From Chloroflexota bacterium (GTDB lineage: Bacteria; Chloroflexota; Anaerolineae; Anaerolineales; Anaerolineaceae), in contig JAEYTI010000251.1 of the NCBI GenBank assembly GCA_023434145.1, forward strand, positions 1 to 25,260: a stretch of 25,260 nt of DNA, given 5' to 3'. Each line of letters starts with the position of its first letter. Within the stretch, counting starts at the first letter, position 1. Under the pieces are notes generated by a model. That model saw nothing but the letters and a program-made list of their open reading frames with translations. It made no database searches and was not told the DNA's origin. Of this stretch, positions 1 through 6,544 are shown piece after piece. Position numbers and translations under genes: made by a program.

Positions 1-53
1 TCAGAGCACTGCGCGGTGGTTATATTTATTACACAAAGCGGTTATAAAAGCTA

Positions 54-82
54 TTGTTTAGCGATTATTTTTATGCTACGAT
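54..82 (+). promoter_or_regulatory. Possible sigma-70 promoter for the esterase gene
   Basis: TTGTTT at 54-59 and TACGAT at 77-82 are separated by 17 nt, with four of six consensus bases at each box. Transcription would begin near 89, ahead of the start chosen at 130. This is a pattern match only. Confidence 0.3.
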
Positions 83-129
83 TAGTCCATTCATCCGCAC
101 GAAGCATAGCCCGGCAATGGAGCGCTAAT

Positions 130-855
130 ATGACTCTACCCGATTCCTTCCCGCGGCCGGTGAAAGAGACCGGAGATGTAGAATTTACGCGTGTGGTGCG
201 CTCAACCGGGGACCCGGAAATGCTGCGTCTCGATCTCTACCACCCGCCCACCGACTACATCGGCGCCCGTCCTGCCATTCTATGGTTTCACGGCGGTGGA
301 TTCCAACCGGGGAATGACAAGCGCCAGCGATACATACCGCAGCTTGCACGCGCCTTTGCCGTGCGCGGATATGTGTGTATTGCGCCCGATTACCGCGTGC
401 GAACCACTCCCTCTGATAACTGGCAGGAGACGGTCAGCGATGCTGTTGCGGATGGCCGCGCTGCTTTGGAATGGGTGTTGGAGAACTGTGCAGCGTATAA
501 TATCGACCCGCAAAAAATTTTACTGGCAGGTGGATCGGCTGGAGCAATGCTGGCTATAAATCTGGCAGCATCGCTCCAGGGAAATAACGTGCGTGCTGTG
601 CTCAATCTATGGGGCACACCGCCGCCAGAAATCCGGCTGTTTGATGCGCCAGGTGAAGATTTTCCGCCAACGTTCATTGTTCATGGCACAGCCGACCGCC
701 TGGTGCCCTATGAGCTGAGCATGAATTTCGTCAGCGAGCTGGCACACGCTGGCGTGCGGCACGAGTTCCTCACGCTGCCCGACGCTCCTCATACACCACT
801 AGATCACCTGGAGCAAATCATTCACGCGATGGCAAATTTTTTAGAGGAAATCTAG
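130..855 (+). CDS. Alpha/beta hydrolase, esterase/lipase (HSL-like)
   Basis: A serine hydrolase of the alpha/beta fold, probably a carboxylesterase acting on small acyl or acetyl esters. Counting from the ATG at 130 (241 aa), the oxyanion-hole motif HGGG is at residues 54-57, the nucleophile elbow GGSAG has Ser136, and likely acid and base are Asp189 (HGTAD) and His221 (DAPH). The frame stays open upstream to 16, but 130 is preferred because a TGGAG ribosome-binding sequence precedes it and homologous sequence begins there. No signal peptide is seen, so it is likely cytoplasmic. The substrate cannot be told from sequence. The next gene starts 75 nt downstream and may be unrelated in function. 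Confidence 0.85.
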   Translation: MTLPDSFPRPVKETGDVEFTRVVRSTGDPEMLRLDLYHPPTDYIGARPAILWFHGGGFQPGNDKRQRYIPQLARAFAVRGYVCIAPDYRVRTTPSDNWQETVSDAVADGRAALEWVLENCAAYNIDPQKILLAGGSAGAMLAINLAASLQGNNVRAVLNLWGTPPPEIRLFDAPGEDFPPTFIVHGTADRLVPYELSMNFVSELAHAGVRHEFLTLPDAPHTPLDHLEQIIHAMANFLEEI

Positions 856-930
856 GGTTTTGGATTCATTCAACCAAACCGATAGCAATAACCTTCAAGA
901 TATATTGACAGAATTATTATAAGGAAAGAT

Positions 931-3909
931 ATGCAAGCCAAATCATCGACTCAAAAAACCGCCGCCTGGGTAAATGTTTTCCTCATCACAGCGATGTTCT
1001 CGCTGCTGCAAACGCCCCCAGCCGTGGCAACTGCCAGACCAGTACAACAAGAAGATTCTCAGCCGCTGTTCCTGGTGCTTCCGATGCCAGACCACGAATC
1101 CTTCCAGGAACTGCCAACCGCAGCGGATCCGCTCCAGGCAGAGGAGATGGCGCGATCATTAATTTGGCGACAGGCCGAGCCGCTTCTGAACGAGCTGCGC
1201 GAACTAGAAAGCCGCGGCCTTATTGAAAGCTATACACTCCAACCTGAAAATTACGGAGTAGCAGTAACGGGTGTCACTGAAGAGGCGCGGATGGAATTCA
1301 TGCGCAGCAGCAATATTGCGTATACCACCAGCAGCGGCCAAAGCGCGCCCTTCTGCGCTGTAAAAGCCGCCGAAGCGTTTAAAAATCTGCTGATGATCGA
1401 CAACAGGCGCATCGAGAACGCAGCCCAAACGCAGTTTGAACGCAATATCATACAAAACAATCGGTTACAGGTAAACATCGACCCCTTCTCCGATTATTCA
1501 TGGATAGATGGGGTTATGCCCGCGAATCAGCTCATCCGGTTTGATCTCATCCGGAATGGTGTTGTCGTCTACACCGAAAATGGAGACAGCAGATCCGATG
1601 GATCGTTCAGTTTTTATCCCCAATGGGTGAGTTGCCCGCAGATGGGTTACAACTTCTCTATCAAACCCGGCGATACCGTGCGGATGACAGCAGGGTCGGT
1701 TGTAAAAAGCATCGATGTGGTCGAGCTTCAGGGCTTCGCAAACCCGGTTACCAATACCATCACCGGGAAAACGGTTGGGCAGCGAGCTGTTAAGGCCGCC
1801 TACCTGGTCACCAATCCGAATGATTGTGGCGGTTCCGAATACGTTGATTCCGCCGCTTCTGACGCTGATGGAAATTTCACCATCAACGCCTCAAAAGACT
1901 TTTCCGCGCTGGGATTCGTTGATCTCCGGCTTGCAGATGGAAATGGTAACGAAATTGTTGCGCCCGCTATCCAATATCACCTGTATGCCAGTCCTGCTCC
2001 AACGAGCAATATCAACCTGTACCTGCCGCCCAACATTCAATTTACCGCTTCTCATAGGCGCTCTGGCATTGAATTGGAGACAAAAACCGGCTCCACAGCC
2101 ATAAACGGCTGGGGCATTGCCCTCTTCGATCAAATCGTCGAACCCGGTGATGTGGTCGAGGTAACCGGTGGTGGGGTGACGCTGTCAATGACGGCTGTTT
2201 CCATTAACCACATGATTGACATCAATATGAACACAATCTCTGGTACGGCTGTACCAAACAAGCGCGTACAGTTCGAAGGGACCAACAGTATCAACAACAA
2301 CTTCGCACCCGGGTCGTGCGGCGGTTACGAAGGGTTCTGCGGCGTAGTGAACACAGGTGCATCTGGGGCATTCAACATTAATGTCGGCTATGATATGCAG
2401 CCCGGGCAGGAGTACCTCCTTTATGCCTACGATCAACATGGAAACATGATCAGCCAGCATTACAACGTGCCCGCTATCGGATACGACATCAACGCTAACA
2501 AAGTGCATATACTTTGGGGAGCGCGACCTGATATTGTTTACTTTGAGCACAGAGACAAATCCGGAACGGTGCTCGAAGCGCGGTTCCTTATGGTCAATCC
2601 ATATTGGGGTGATACCTGGCTTACGCTCGCAAGAGCCGCGGTTCCGGAGGATACAATCCATGTTTCAAGCACTGATGGCCAGATGCGCTCGGTCACGGTG
2701 CCCAGCTTATCCGTGCGTCTGAAATCCGGAACCGGCGCCATCACTGGCACTGCACCGAACGCCGGCAAGTTTGTGGCAGAAGTGCGCGACTATAACCCGG
2801 CTACCGGCTCCACCACAAACCGTTGCCAGGAGCAAAACGTCTCGGGGAATTTTACCGTTGCGTACAGCGGGCAAAACTGGGGCGGGCAAGATTACGTCTA
2901 CTACACCCTGCGCGACCCGAACGGGAACTTCTTCACGGGCATGGCGTACGCATTCCAAGTATATGTTTGGAAAGACCTTTCAATAGTCCGGGGTTACACC
3001 GAGTCTCCGAAAGTCACAGTCAACGTCAAGCACACACAAGCCGGGGTTGCGTCTGCAATCAAATCTACCACCTCCGACATAACGGGATACTTCGAGGTAG
3101 TTACCGCCAAATCCATTCGTGAAGGCGATACAGTAGAAGTAAGCACTGCCGATGGCAATGCTTACTCCTTGCTGATACCAAAGCTGACCCTCTTATTAGA
3201 CCCTGCCGGAAACAGGATATATGGACAGGCTCCTGCCTCTTCTCAAATGCGGACCATCATCTACAGGAAATATAATCTTTCCGGCGATATTGCCAGCTAT
3301 ACCCTCTCGACGCGCGCCGACTCAGCAGGGAATTACACGGTCAGTCCAACCGGGTTGATCTGGACGCAGAACTGCTCATCAGTCAAAGTGGGCGATAACT
3401 GCTTTTACGCGTCTTTACGCCACTTTTTACCCAGCGGACACGGCGTTTTCCTTGTAGGAAACCACCCAATCCCGGTTTCGGAAGACAACTATGAATATGA
3501 CGATCTCTGGAGATATGCAACGACCTACAATGGGCCGCAATTTCATACATTCGACGAGGGCATAGATGTTGACTGGATAACCTTCACCTTGGATTCAGAG
3601 ATGATTGCGGAAAAAGGCTACGCAGAGGTGGCCCTTACCGCATCAAACATGGGCTGGTTTATGGGCCTCAAGGGTCAACTGTACCGGAAAGATGGTGACG
3701 ATTCGTTGACACCGGTTGGCAGTTCATTTGATTTCTCTGCAAATCGTCCCAAACACACCTTGAATGTCACTGAGCCTGGTACATATTACCTGGAATTCAA
3801 GCCCATTCAGGGCCAGAATTACGCCAGTTATGGCTTGTGCGACTCGAGCTACAACTTCTCGATGCTTGTGGTGAACGACGTATTGTACGCACCGGTGATC
3901 TCCAGATAA
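931..3909 (+). CDS. Large secreted repeat protein with C-terminal PPC-like domain
   Basis: A 992-residue exported protein; the start follows AAGGAA. A signal peptide spans roughly residues 10-35. Residues ~75-135 (helix, then AVTGVT and a strand) resemble the propeptide/I9 fold found ahead of subtilases, but no protease domain follows. The middle holds about four modules, each ~160 residues apart, marked by GDTV or similar near residues 247, 405, 573 and 732, then an 'ITG' strand and a 'dG.F.i' strand; they look like carboxypeptidase-regulatory or Ig-like beta sandwiches. From ~850 the pattern YEYDD...DVDWITF...GTYYLEF fits a pre-peptidase C-terminal (PPC) domain. The protein ends in LYAPVISR, reminiscent of short tails I recall on Chloroflexota exported proteins. 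Scattered cysteines may form disulfides. Role unknown: adhesin or surface-layer component is an inference. Confidence 0.7.
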   Translation: MQAKSSTQKTAAWVNVFLITAMFSLLQTPPAVATARPVQQEDSQPLFLVLPMPDHESFQELPTAADPLQAEEMARSLIWRQAEPLLNELRELESRGLIESYTLQPENYGVAVTGVTEEARMEFMRSSNIAYTTSSGQSAPFCAVKAAEAFKNLLMIDNRRIENAAQTQFERNIIQNNRLQVNIDPFSDYSWIDGVMPANQLIRFDLIRNGVVVYTENGDSRSDGSFSFYPQWVSCPQMGYNFSIKPGDTVRMTAGSVVKSIDVVELQGFANPVTNTITGKTVGQRAVKAAYLVTNPNDCGGSEYVDSAASDADGNFTINASKDFSALGFVDLRLADGNGNEIVAPAIQYHLYASPAPTSNINLYLPPNIQFTASHRRSGIELETKTGSTAINGWGIALFDQIVEPGDVVEVTGGGVTLSMTAVSINHMIDINMNTISGTAVPNKRVQFEGTNSINNNFAPGSCGGYEGFCGVVNTGASGAFNINVGYDMQPGQEYLLYAYDQHGNMISQHYNVPAIGYDINANKVHILWGARPDIVYFEHRDKSGTVLEARFLMVNPYWGDTWLTLARAAVPEDTIHVSSTDGQMRSVTVPSLSVRLKSGTGAITGTAPNAGKFVAEVRDYNPATGSTTNRCQEQNVSGNFTVAYSGQNWGGQDYVYYTLRDPNGNFFTGMAYAFQVYVWKDLSIVRGYTESPKVTVNVKHTQAGVASAIKSTTSDITGYFEVVTAKSIREGDTVEVSTADGNAYSLLIPKLTLLLDPAGNRIYGQAPASSQMRTIIYRKYNLSGDIASYTLSTRADSAGNYTVSPTGLIWTQNCSSVKVGDNCFYASLRHFLPSGHGVFLVGNHPIPVSEDNYEYDDLWRYATTYNGPQFHTFDEGIDVDWITFTLDSEMIAEKGYAEVALTASNMGWFMGLKGQLYRKDGDDSLTPVGSSFDFSANRPKHTLNVTEPGTYYLEFKPIQGQNYASYGLCDSSYNFSMLVVNDVLYAPVISR

Positions 3910-3960
3910 TCCAGCGAAAGCTTCACAGCGAGTGCATTTAACTTTGGGGGTAGTTTTGGG

Positions 3961-4001
3961 ATAGTGGCCTTGGTGATGCAAAGCACCACCATGGCCACTA
4001 T
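3961..4001 (+). terminator. Hairpin after the secreted protein gene
   Basis: A 9-bp perfect stem (ATAGTGGCC at 3961-3969 with its complement at 3993-4001) lies 51 nt after the stop at 3909. An inner GGTG/CACC pairing is also possible. The following TTCGAAAATT is a poor U-tract, so termination may be weak. Confidence 0.45.
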
Positions 4002-4043
4002 TCGAAAATTGAAATGCACGCCTTCACAGTAGATCGCGTAAAT

Positions 4044-4084
4044 AAAACCGCCTCTCGCAGACAATTGCTGCGAGAGGCGGTTTT
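4044..4084 (-). terminator. Strong intrinsic terminator for the cytochrome c gene
   Basis: A perfect 17-bp stem (4044-4060 with 4068-4084) has a 7-nt loop. On the minus strand the stem ends in TTTT followed by ATTT, 18 nt past the cytochrome stop codon. The A-tract on the other side could make it bidirectional, backing up the hairpin at 3961. Confidence 0.85.
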
Positions 4085-4102
4085 GGTTAGCCAAGCAATT
4101 GC

Positions 4103-4534
4103 TTACTGGCCGTACGTGCCTTCGAGGTAGGTAACGATCCGCCAGATGTCCTCATCTGTGAGGATGCCTTCATAAGCGGGCATTGAGGGGCTCAGGCCAG
4201 CGGCCGTGCCACCCTTCGCTATGACCCAATGCTGGTAAGCAGGATCAGTTTCCTTGGCGGTCGCCTGAAGATTCGCGGGCTTGGGGTCCAGCGAAGCGCC
4301 AGCAGCGCCATCACCCGCGGCTTCATTGCCGTGGCAGCTTGCGCAGTTGCTGGTAAAGAGCTGCTGCCCCTGCGTTGCCGCATCGGCATCGCCTTCAAAT
4401 GGGTTAGCAATACCAGCGTACTCAGCAGGCGGATCCTGGCGTTCGGTCGCGCTGCCACCACCGCCACCACAGGCCGACAAGAGAACGGCGCTGATCACCA
4501 GAATGATCATCGCAACCCAAACAGTCCTTTTCAT
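4103..4534 (-). CDS. Class I c-type cytochrome lipoprotein
   Basis: A 143-aa membrane-anchored cytochrome c, an electron carrier at the outer face of the membrane. The N-terminus has a lipoprotein signal with lipobox LLSAC (lipidated Cys22), then a Gly-rich spacer. The haem motif CASCH puts covalent ligands at Cys64 and Cys67 and the proximal ligand at His68. Met118 in PSMPAYEG is the likely distal ligand, followed by the typical C-terminal helix DEDIWRIVTYLEG. The ATG at 4534 follows AGGAGG with 7-nt spacing. It is transcribed divergently from an Rrf2-type regulator that could sense redox state, NO or Fe-S status; control of the cytochrome by that protein is an inference from position. The redox partner is not evident here. 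Confidence 0.92.
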   Translation of the reverse strand: MKRTVWVAMIILVISAVLLSACGGGGGSATERQDPPAEYAGIANPFEGDADAATQGQQLFTSNCASCHGNEAAGDGAAGASLDPKPANLQATAKETDPAYQHWVIAKGGTAAGLSPSMPAYEGILTDEDIWRIVTYLEGTYGQ

Positions 4535-4570
4535 TGCATTTCCTCCTAAAAGTCTGTTGTTCAGCGTTTT

Positions 4571-4598
4571 TCGTGGATCACATGATAGCCCTCCACGA
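4571..4598 (-). promoter_or_regulatory. Inverted repeat in the cytochrome c leader
   Basis: Arms TCGTGGA (4571-4577) and TCCACGA (4592-4598) form a 7-bp dyad between the predicted promoter and the cytochrome start codon, 36 nt upstream of the ATG. It could be an operator or an RNA hairpin. Confidence 0.35.
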
Positions 4599-4647
4599 TG
4601 CCTGCACCTACAGTTTTGATAACTGTGTGAATGTAAGCACGAACGTC

Positions 4648-4675
4648 ATTATAATCCTTTTTGTTTCTTTGGCAA
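4648..4675 (-). promoter_or_regulatory. Sigma-70-type promoter for the cytochrome c gene
   Basis: Reading the minus strand, TTGCCA (4675-4670) is followed after 16 nt by a perfect TATAAT (4653-4648). Transcription would start near 4641, giving a leader of about 105 nt. The surrounding 4620-4833 stretch is clearly more AT-rich than the flanking genes. Confidence 0.55.
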
Positions 4676-4710
4676 GTGGGTTACTAATCTTTATCTTAAA
4701 GGTAAAATAT

Positions 4711-4759
4711 TTGATGATTGTAAGGGAACAATATGATATTTGTCACTTTCCATCATCAA
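4711..4759. promoter_or_regulatory. Dyads in the cytochrome/Rrf2 intergenic region
   Basis: TTGATGAT (4711-4718) is repeated inverted as ATCATCAA (4752-4759), and between them AATATGATATT (4730-4740) is an odd-centred palindrome. Rrf2 proteins bind AT-rich dyads, so this is a candidate operator for the regulator starting at 4834 and perhaps the divergent cytochrome. No known Rrf2 consensus was matched. Confidence 0.3.
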
Positions 4760-4833
4760 CAATCTCCAGTATGTTTAAAGCAATCCTGAAAACCACTTTT
4801 TTCTAACCAAATACAAGGATTAGAGGTGAAATT

Positions 4834-5286
4834 ATGTTCCGTATTAGTCGTCGTCTCGACTACGGGCTGCAGTTGATGATTGCCCTTGCACAGGAATCGG
4901 AGAACCGCGCCCAGGCAACCGCCGTTTTAGCAGAAAAATTGCAGATTCCCCTGCCCTTCTTGCACCAGATTGGCCGCTCGCTGATCCAGGGACGCTTGAT
5001 CAAGGCCACCCCCGGCCCGCATGGTGGGCTGCGCCTGAACATCCCTGCCGGTGAGATTACCTTGCTGCAGATTGTGGAAACCCTTGAAGGCCCCGTTTGT
5101 ATCACCCCATGCCTGGATGGCGAGAATTGCCAGCGCAACGATGCCTGCATGTCGAGCCCGGTGTGGGCTGAACTGCAAGCCACACTTCTCAACCACCTCG
5201 GCGGCATCCGTCTGAGCACGCTGGCAGCCCAGCCGATCGCCCTGCCGGAGCTGGTGACTGTAAATAGCAACGGCAAGAACAGCTAA
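4834..5286 (+). CDS. Rrf2-family transcriptional regulator, Fe-S type
   Basis: A 150-aa winged-helix regulator. The N-terminus (FRISRRLDYGLQLMIALA) and the wing segment (PGPHGGLRL) are typical of Rrf2/IscR/NsrR proteins. Cysteines lie at 89, 93, 99 and 105; the C-x5-C-x5-C series 93/99/105 is the spacing that holds the [2Fe-2S] or [4Fe-4S] cluster in IscR and NsrR, so an Fe-S sensor is likely. Start: ATG at 4834 after AGAGGTG. It stands divergent to a c-type cytochrome and ends at a shared bidirectional terminator. Whether it senses iron-sulfur status, NO or redox state cannot be decided from sequence, so no gene symbol is given. Confidence 0.9.
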   Translation: MFRISRRLDYGLQLMIALAQESENRAQATAVLAEKLQIPLPFLHQIGRSLIQGRLIKATPGPHGGLRLNIPAGEITLLQIVETLEGPVCITPCLDGENCQRNDACMSSPVWAELQATLLNHLGGIRLSTLAAQPIALPELVTVNSNGKNS

Positions 5287-5300
5287 CCCCCGCAACGGTC

Positions 5301-5352
5301 AGAAAAGCCGTTCCCACCGCAAATGATTATTTGCGGCAGGAACGGCTTTTCT
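5301..5352. terminator. Bidirectional intrinsic terminator
   Basis: An A-tract/T-tract hairpin with 24-nt arms (5301-5324 and 5329-5352, two mismatches) and a GATT loop. It lies 14 nt after the Rrf2 stop on the + strand and 2 nt after the stop of the convergent 113-aa gene, so it serves both. Confidence 0.88.
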
Positions 5353-5354
5353 GT

Positions 5355-5696
5355 TTAACGGATAACGCTCTGCTTCAAGGTTTGGAGAAGAGCCTCCATC
5401 ATCTTGGTGCGGTATTCGATGGCCGTTTCCACGTTGCGCTGGTGCAGCTCAAACATGCTGCTGTCCACCTCCAGTTCGTTGGTGTCGGCGCGCCGGCGCA
5501 TGGGCAGCACGGCAGAACAATCGCCATCCAGCCGGATGACGGTCTCTGCGGCGGGTGCGGCAGCCTTGAAGTCCGCCGCACCGTTTCCGCCAATCTCCAC
5601 AAAACGGGTTTGCACGGTCATGGTCGCTACGTTATCCACGTACTTTACAATCCGTTCCGCCGTGTTCTTCAATGCAGCATTCAATTCGTTTGCCAT
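5355..5696 (-). CDS. Small protein sharing the peptidase-module domain
   Basis: A 113-aa protein with no family I can name. The ATG at 5696 follows GGAGGT and is preferred over one four codons upstream. It begins with an amphipathic helix, then strands, a 'VIRLDGD....VLP' segment at ~53-65, and a long C-terminal helix with L84-H85-x3-V89-x2-A92-x3-R96. The same order and spacing recur at the C-terminus of the caspase-like peptidase two genes upstream (L642-H643-x3-V647-x2-A650-x3-R654) and, more weakly, in the intervening protein. It is thus essentially a stand-alone copy of that domain, last in the operon, 53 nt after the preceding stop. No signal peptide or membrane segment is seen. A role as adaptor, inhibitor or sensor by homotypic contact is inference. 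Confidence 0.8.
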   Translation of the reverse strand: MANELNAALKNTAERIVKYVDNVATMTVQTRFVEIGGNGAADFKAAAPAAETVIRLDGDCSAVLPMRRRADTNELEVDSSMFELHQRNVETAIEYRTKMMEALLQTLKQSVIR

Positions 5697-5749
5697 CGGT
5701 ACCTCCACAAGTTGAAAGGTTTGATCTGCTTGTCGATCCGGTTAAATTT

Positions 5750-6544
5750 CTACGGTTTGCGTGCCTCATCCAGCAGGGGCACAATCACTTCTTGAACAAA
5801 CTGCCACGCCAGCGAGAGCGCCTGCACCACACCAATGGGTGTTGTGACGGCTAGGGCGATTTTTGCCGCGATTTGCATCACGGTGATGGTAGTACGCAGG
5901 TTTGCTGCCCGCGCGGCAAGCGCCAGAGTCATGGAGCGAGCGTGCGCTTCGGTTACCTGCGAGCCGGTGCCGGGGAGCAGATAGGTGCGCAAATCGCCGC
6001 CCCAGCGAACAGCGGTCTGTGCGACGAGGGTTCCATCAAGTCTTGTTTCAACCCAGGCGTAGTGCAGCGCCTGCCGGTTGACGCTTTCCATGAACGCGTC
6101 GAAACGGCGCTTTAGCTCATTCCAGTCTACGGAAGGCAGCCCCAGGGCGTAGCTGGCAGGCGCATCGCCAGGGTCGATCTCAGCCAGCGCCGCGGCCAGC
6201 TCAAACTCGGCCGGCGGCACATCGACGGCAAAAGCAACCGCCTCACCCCGCGCCGCCGCTTTATGTTGTGCAATCGCCCGCTCCGCGCGGATTATCGCCT
6301 GCTCCAGTCCCGCCTCAATCGCCTGCACCTTTCGCTCACGCTGGTCCAACGGTTCGGCCACATCCACACCGCCGATACTGCTGTGCAAATCCAGCGACCA
6401 GACCAAACCTTGCGATTCTTCCTCGGCGGGGGGCGCTCCTTCCCCAGGCAGCGCGAAAGACTCGGCCTGTTCGCCTTGCGACTTTACCTCCCACAGGCCA
6501 AAGGGATCTGCCTGCTCTGCGAGCGGCTTTGCCACGATGGTCAC
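5750..6544 (-). CDS. Unknown protein with hydrophobic C-terminus, in peptidase operon
   Basis: Taken as starting at GTG 6544, whose GTGA overlaps the TGA stop of the peptidase gene; this gives 264 aa and implies translational coupling. The longer in-frame ATG at 6649 lies wholly inside the upstream gene and is unlikely. Residues 1-60 are acidic/polar, 66-100 look coiled-coil, and 157-217 follow the domain shared with both neighbours: 'AWVETR', then 'TAVRWGGD....LLP' at ~177-191, then A213-x3-R217. Residues ~219-258 are strongly hydrophobic with few charges and could span or insert into a membrane. I do not recognise the family. A membrane-acting effector released or activated by the neighbouring peptidase is a hypothesis only. 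Confidence 0.75.
   Translation of the reverse strand: MTIVAKPLAEQADPFGLWEVKSQGEQAESFALPGEGAPPAEEESQGLVWSLDLHSSIGGVDVAEPLDQRERKVQAIEAGLEQAIIRAERAIAQHKAAARGEAVAFAVDVPPAEFELAAALAEIDPGDAPASYALGLPSVDWNELKRRFDAFMESVNRQALHYAWVETRLDGTLVAQTAVRWGGDLRTYLLPGTGSQVTEAHARSMTLALAARAANLRTTITVMQIAAKIALAVTTPIGVVQALSLAWQFVQEVIVPLLDEARKP

Noticed and set aside
4535..4833. A small + strand protein in the AT-rich gap (open frame 4534-4806)
   Set aside because: No ribosome-binding site, begins on the start codon region of the divergent cytochrome, and spans its promoter.
5750..6544. Bacterial gasdermin paired with the caspase-like peptidase
   Set aside because: No N-terminal Cys for palmitoylation and no recognisable gasdermin strands; the hydrophobic part is C-terminal. 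The analogy is kept only as a functional hypothesis.
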